Assembly (NCBI GenBank): GCA_016929305.1
Contig: JAFGJC010000261.1
Coordinates: 1-6,276, forward strand
Reading direction: 5' to 3'
Source: a candidate division CSSED10-310 bacterium
GTDB taxonomy: Bacteria; CSSED10-310; JAFGJC01
DNA: 6,276 bases
Below, one piece after another: positions 5,778-6,276 of the stretch (position 1 is the stretch's first letter; the number at the start of each line of letters is the position of its first letter). The notes below the pieces were generated by a model, which saw nothing but the letters and a program-made list of their open reading frames with translations, was not told where the DNA came from and made no database searches. A program made the position numbers and the translations under genes.

Positions 5778-6011
5778 TCAACCTCGCTTTTTTATCTCTT
5801 TGTCAATTTTTTTCACCAAATCGTAAAAGGCTTCCCAATTTTCCATATGAAACCTGATGCCTTTTTTCGTCGGACCATTGTATTCTTCCGATTCAATATA
5901 TTCTCGAATATCGATGTACATTTCGTTCCGGTAACTCGTCAACGAAGCTCGTATTTGCAGGTTGTCTTTCTTAGGAATAGTACCGATTATTTCTGATTTA
6001 TTGCCAGCCAT
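5778..6011 (-). CDS. PC4/p15-family single-stranded-DNA-binding protein
   Basis: A 77-residue protein matching the bacterial version of the eukaryotic transcriptional coactivator PC4, a small homodimer that grips single-stranded DNA or melted duplex with a curved beta-sheet. Visible family marks are the basic strand with R21, YIDIREY (32-38), PTKKGIRF (47-54), W59 and a C-terminal amphipathic helix with basic end (YDLVKKIDKEIKKRG). The N-terminal 20 residues are polar and probably flexible. AGGAG (6022-6018) stands 6 bases before the ATG. The gene shares a divergent promoter region with the glycosyltransferase-like gene and is followed by HU on the same strand after 125 bases. The family call rests on motif recognition; the cellular role of bacterial members is poorly defined, with transcription or repair as possibilities. 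Confidence 0.85.
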   Translation of the reverse strand: MAGNKSEIIGTIPKKDNLQIRASLTSYRNEMYIDIREYIESEEYNGPTKKGIRFHMENWEAFYDLVKKIDKEIKKRG

Positions 6012-6078
6012 TGCAAACTCCTATGAAAATTCAGTTGTTAAATGTTCCGATAAGACAGCAATTCAACGACGGTCGCGA

Positions 6079-6108
6079 AGCGTAACACCCGGTTTCAAGA
6101 GTTGTCAA
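6079..6108 (-). promoter_or_regulatory. Candidate promoter of the PC4-like gene
   Basis: On the minus strand a perfect TTGACA -35 (6108-6103) is followed after 18 bases by TACGCT (6084-6079), a poor -10 with three of six matches. The -35 overlaps the -35 of the opposing promoter, so the two should compete for polymerase. Confidence 0.35.
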
Positions 6109-6130
6109 GACAATAATCATGAAATATAAT
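6102..6130 (+). promoter_or_regulatory. Sigma70-like promoter of the glycosyltransferase-like gene
   Basis: TTGTCA (6102-6107, five of six) is followed after exactly 17 bases by a perfect TATAAT (6125-6130). Transcription would begin near 6137, giving a leader of about 30 bases before the GTG at 6166. The -35 lies inside the palindrome TTGTC-AA-GACAA (6102-6113). Confidence 0.78.
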
Positions 6131-6165
6131 CCCACAATTGCTGAGACTGGAGGTATAAGCTGATT

Positions 6166-6276
6166 GTGGATTTAAAAATTGATTGCAGGCATTATCGAGG
6201 TGAAAAACCTTGCTCCTTTAAGCGGCTTTGTGACGGCTGTTCGCATTATGAACCTATGGGTACGCGGATTTTGATA
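6166..6276 (+). CDS. Probable family 9 glycosyltransferase, N-terminus (partial)
   Basis: The first 37 codons are open to the window end. The peptide starts (M)DLKIDCRHYRG, has four cysteines (C7, C16, C22, C25; spacing CX8CX5CX2C) and ends HYEPMGTRILI. From memory, an N-terminus of this kind, with GTRILI running into IKLxAxGDV, occurs in GT9 (ADP-heptose:LPS heptosyltransferase-like) proteins of several environmental Gram-negative lineages, but the diagnostic part is beyond the edge. The GTG start is chosen because GGAGG (6149-6153) lies upstream, 12 bases away and so rather far; no ATG or nearer GTG/TTG is in frame, and the frame is closed by a TGA at 6142-6144. If correct, the enzyme would act at the inner membrane face in LPS core or other cell-surface glycan assembly. 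A strong promoter precedes it. The reading frame is well supported; the family is moderately sure. Confidence 0.6.
   Translation, partial: MDLKIDCRHYRGEKPCSFKRLCDGCSHYEPMGTRILI

Noticed and set aside
5766..5784. AGGT-TGA-ACCT hairpin followed by ATATTTTT on the minus strand, at the PC4-like stop
   Set aside because: The T-tract is suggestive, but a 4-base-pair stem with a 3-base loop is too weak to call an intrinsic terminator.
6067..6075. CGAC-G-GTCG palindrome in the divergent promoter region
   Set aside because: Too short, with no repeat elsewhere in the window; chance is sufficient.

Overview
The window reads as chromosomal DNA of a Gram-negative, free-living-type bacterium. The evidence is an outer-membrane TolC-family channel with a signal peptide, strong Shine-Dalgarno sequences and sigma70-like TTGACA/TATAAT promoters. 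Promoters and ribosome binding sites of this kind argue against Bacteroidota in the strict sense. The gene mix (REC/DUF4388-like/J-like/TPR protein, microcompartment-type RpiB, HU, a PC4-like protein, and a GT9-like N-terminus with cysteines) would suit a deep-branching lineage such as the candidate phyla near the FCB group or a deltaproteobacterial relative. That placement is inference only. I see no phage, transposon, tRNA, rRNA or CRISPR signal.

Layout. (1) Positions 1-1494, minus strand: the start of a membrane-anchored protein (1-67, cut by the window edge) lies directly downstream of, and overlaps by one base, a TolC-family outer-membrane efflux protein. Together they look like the beginning of a tripartite efflux or type I secretion operon. 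(2) Positions 1495-1699: a divergent intergenic region. (3) Positions 1700-5025, plus strand: a compact three-gene operon with gaps of 37 and 7 bases. It encodes a multidomain response-regulator protein, an RpiB-family protein with unusual active-site residues and a long C-terminal extension resembling bacterial microcompartment enzymes, and a CRP/FNR-type cyclic-nucleotide-binding regulator. (4) Positions 5026-5379: an AT-rich gap without genes, ending in a clear intrinsic terminator for the gene that follows. (5) Positions 5380-6011, minus strand: HU (GTG start, own promoter) and a small PC4-family single-stranded-DNA-binding protein, both nucleic-acid architectural proteins. (6) Positions 6012-6165: a divergent promoter region in which two opposing -35 elements overlap inside a small palindrome. 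(7) Position 6166 to the end, plus strand: the first 37 codons of a probable family 9 (heptosyltransferase-like) glycosyltransferase with an N-terminal four-cysteine cluster.

How the parts may work together: the central operon couples two signal inputs (phospho-receiver and cyclic nucleotide) to one metabolic protein of uncertain substrate. The RpiB-like protein is the most interesting item. The usual catalytic Cys and Thr of the CGTG motif are replaced, and it carries both an encapsulation-peptide-like helix and a tail resembling the N-termini of EutQ and EutT, yet no microcompartment shell gene is visible here. The flanking efflux, nucleoid and glycosyltransferase genes look like ordinary housekeeping neighbours with no evident functional link to the operon.
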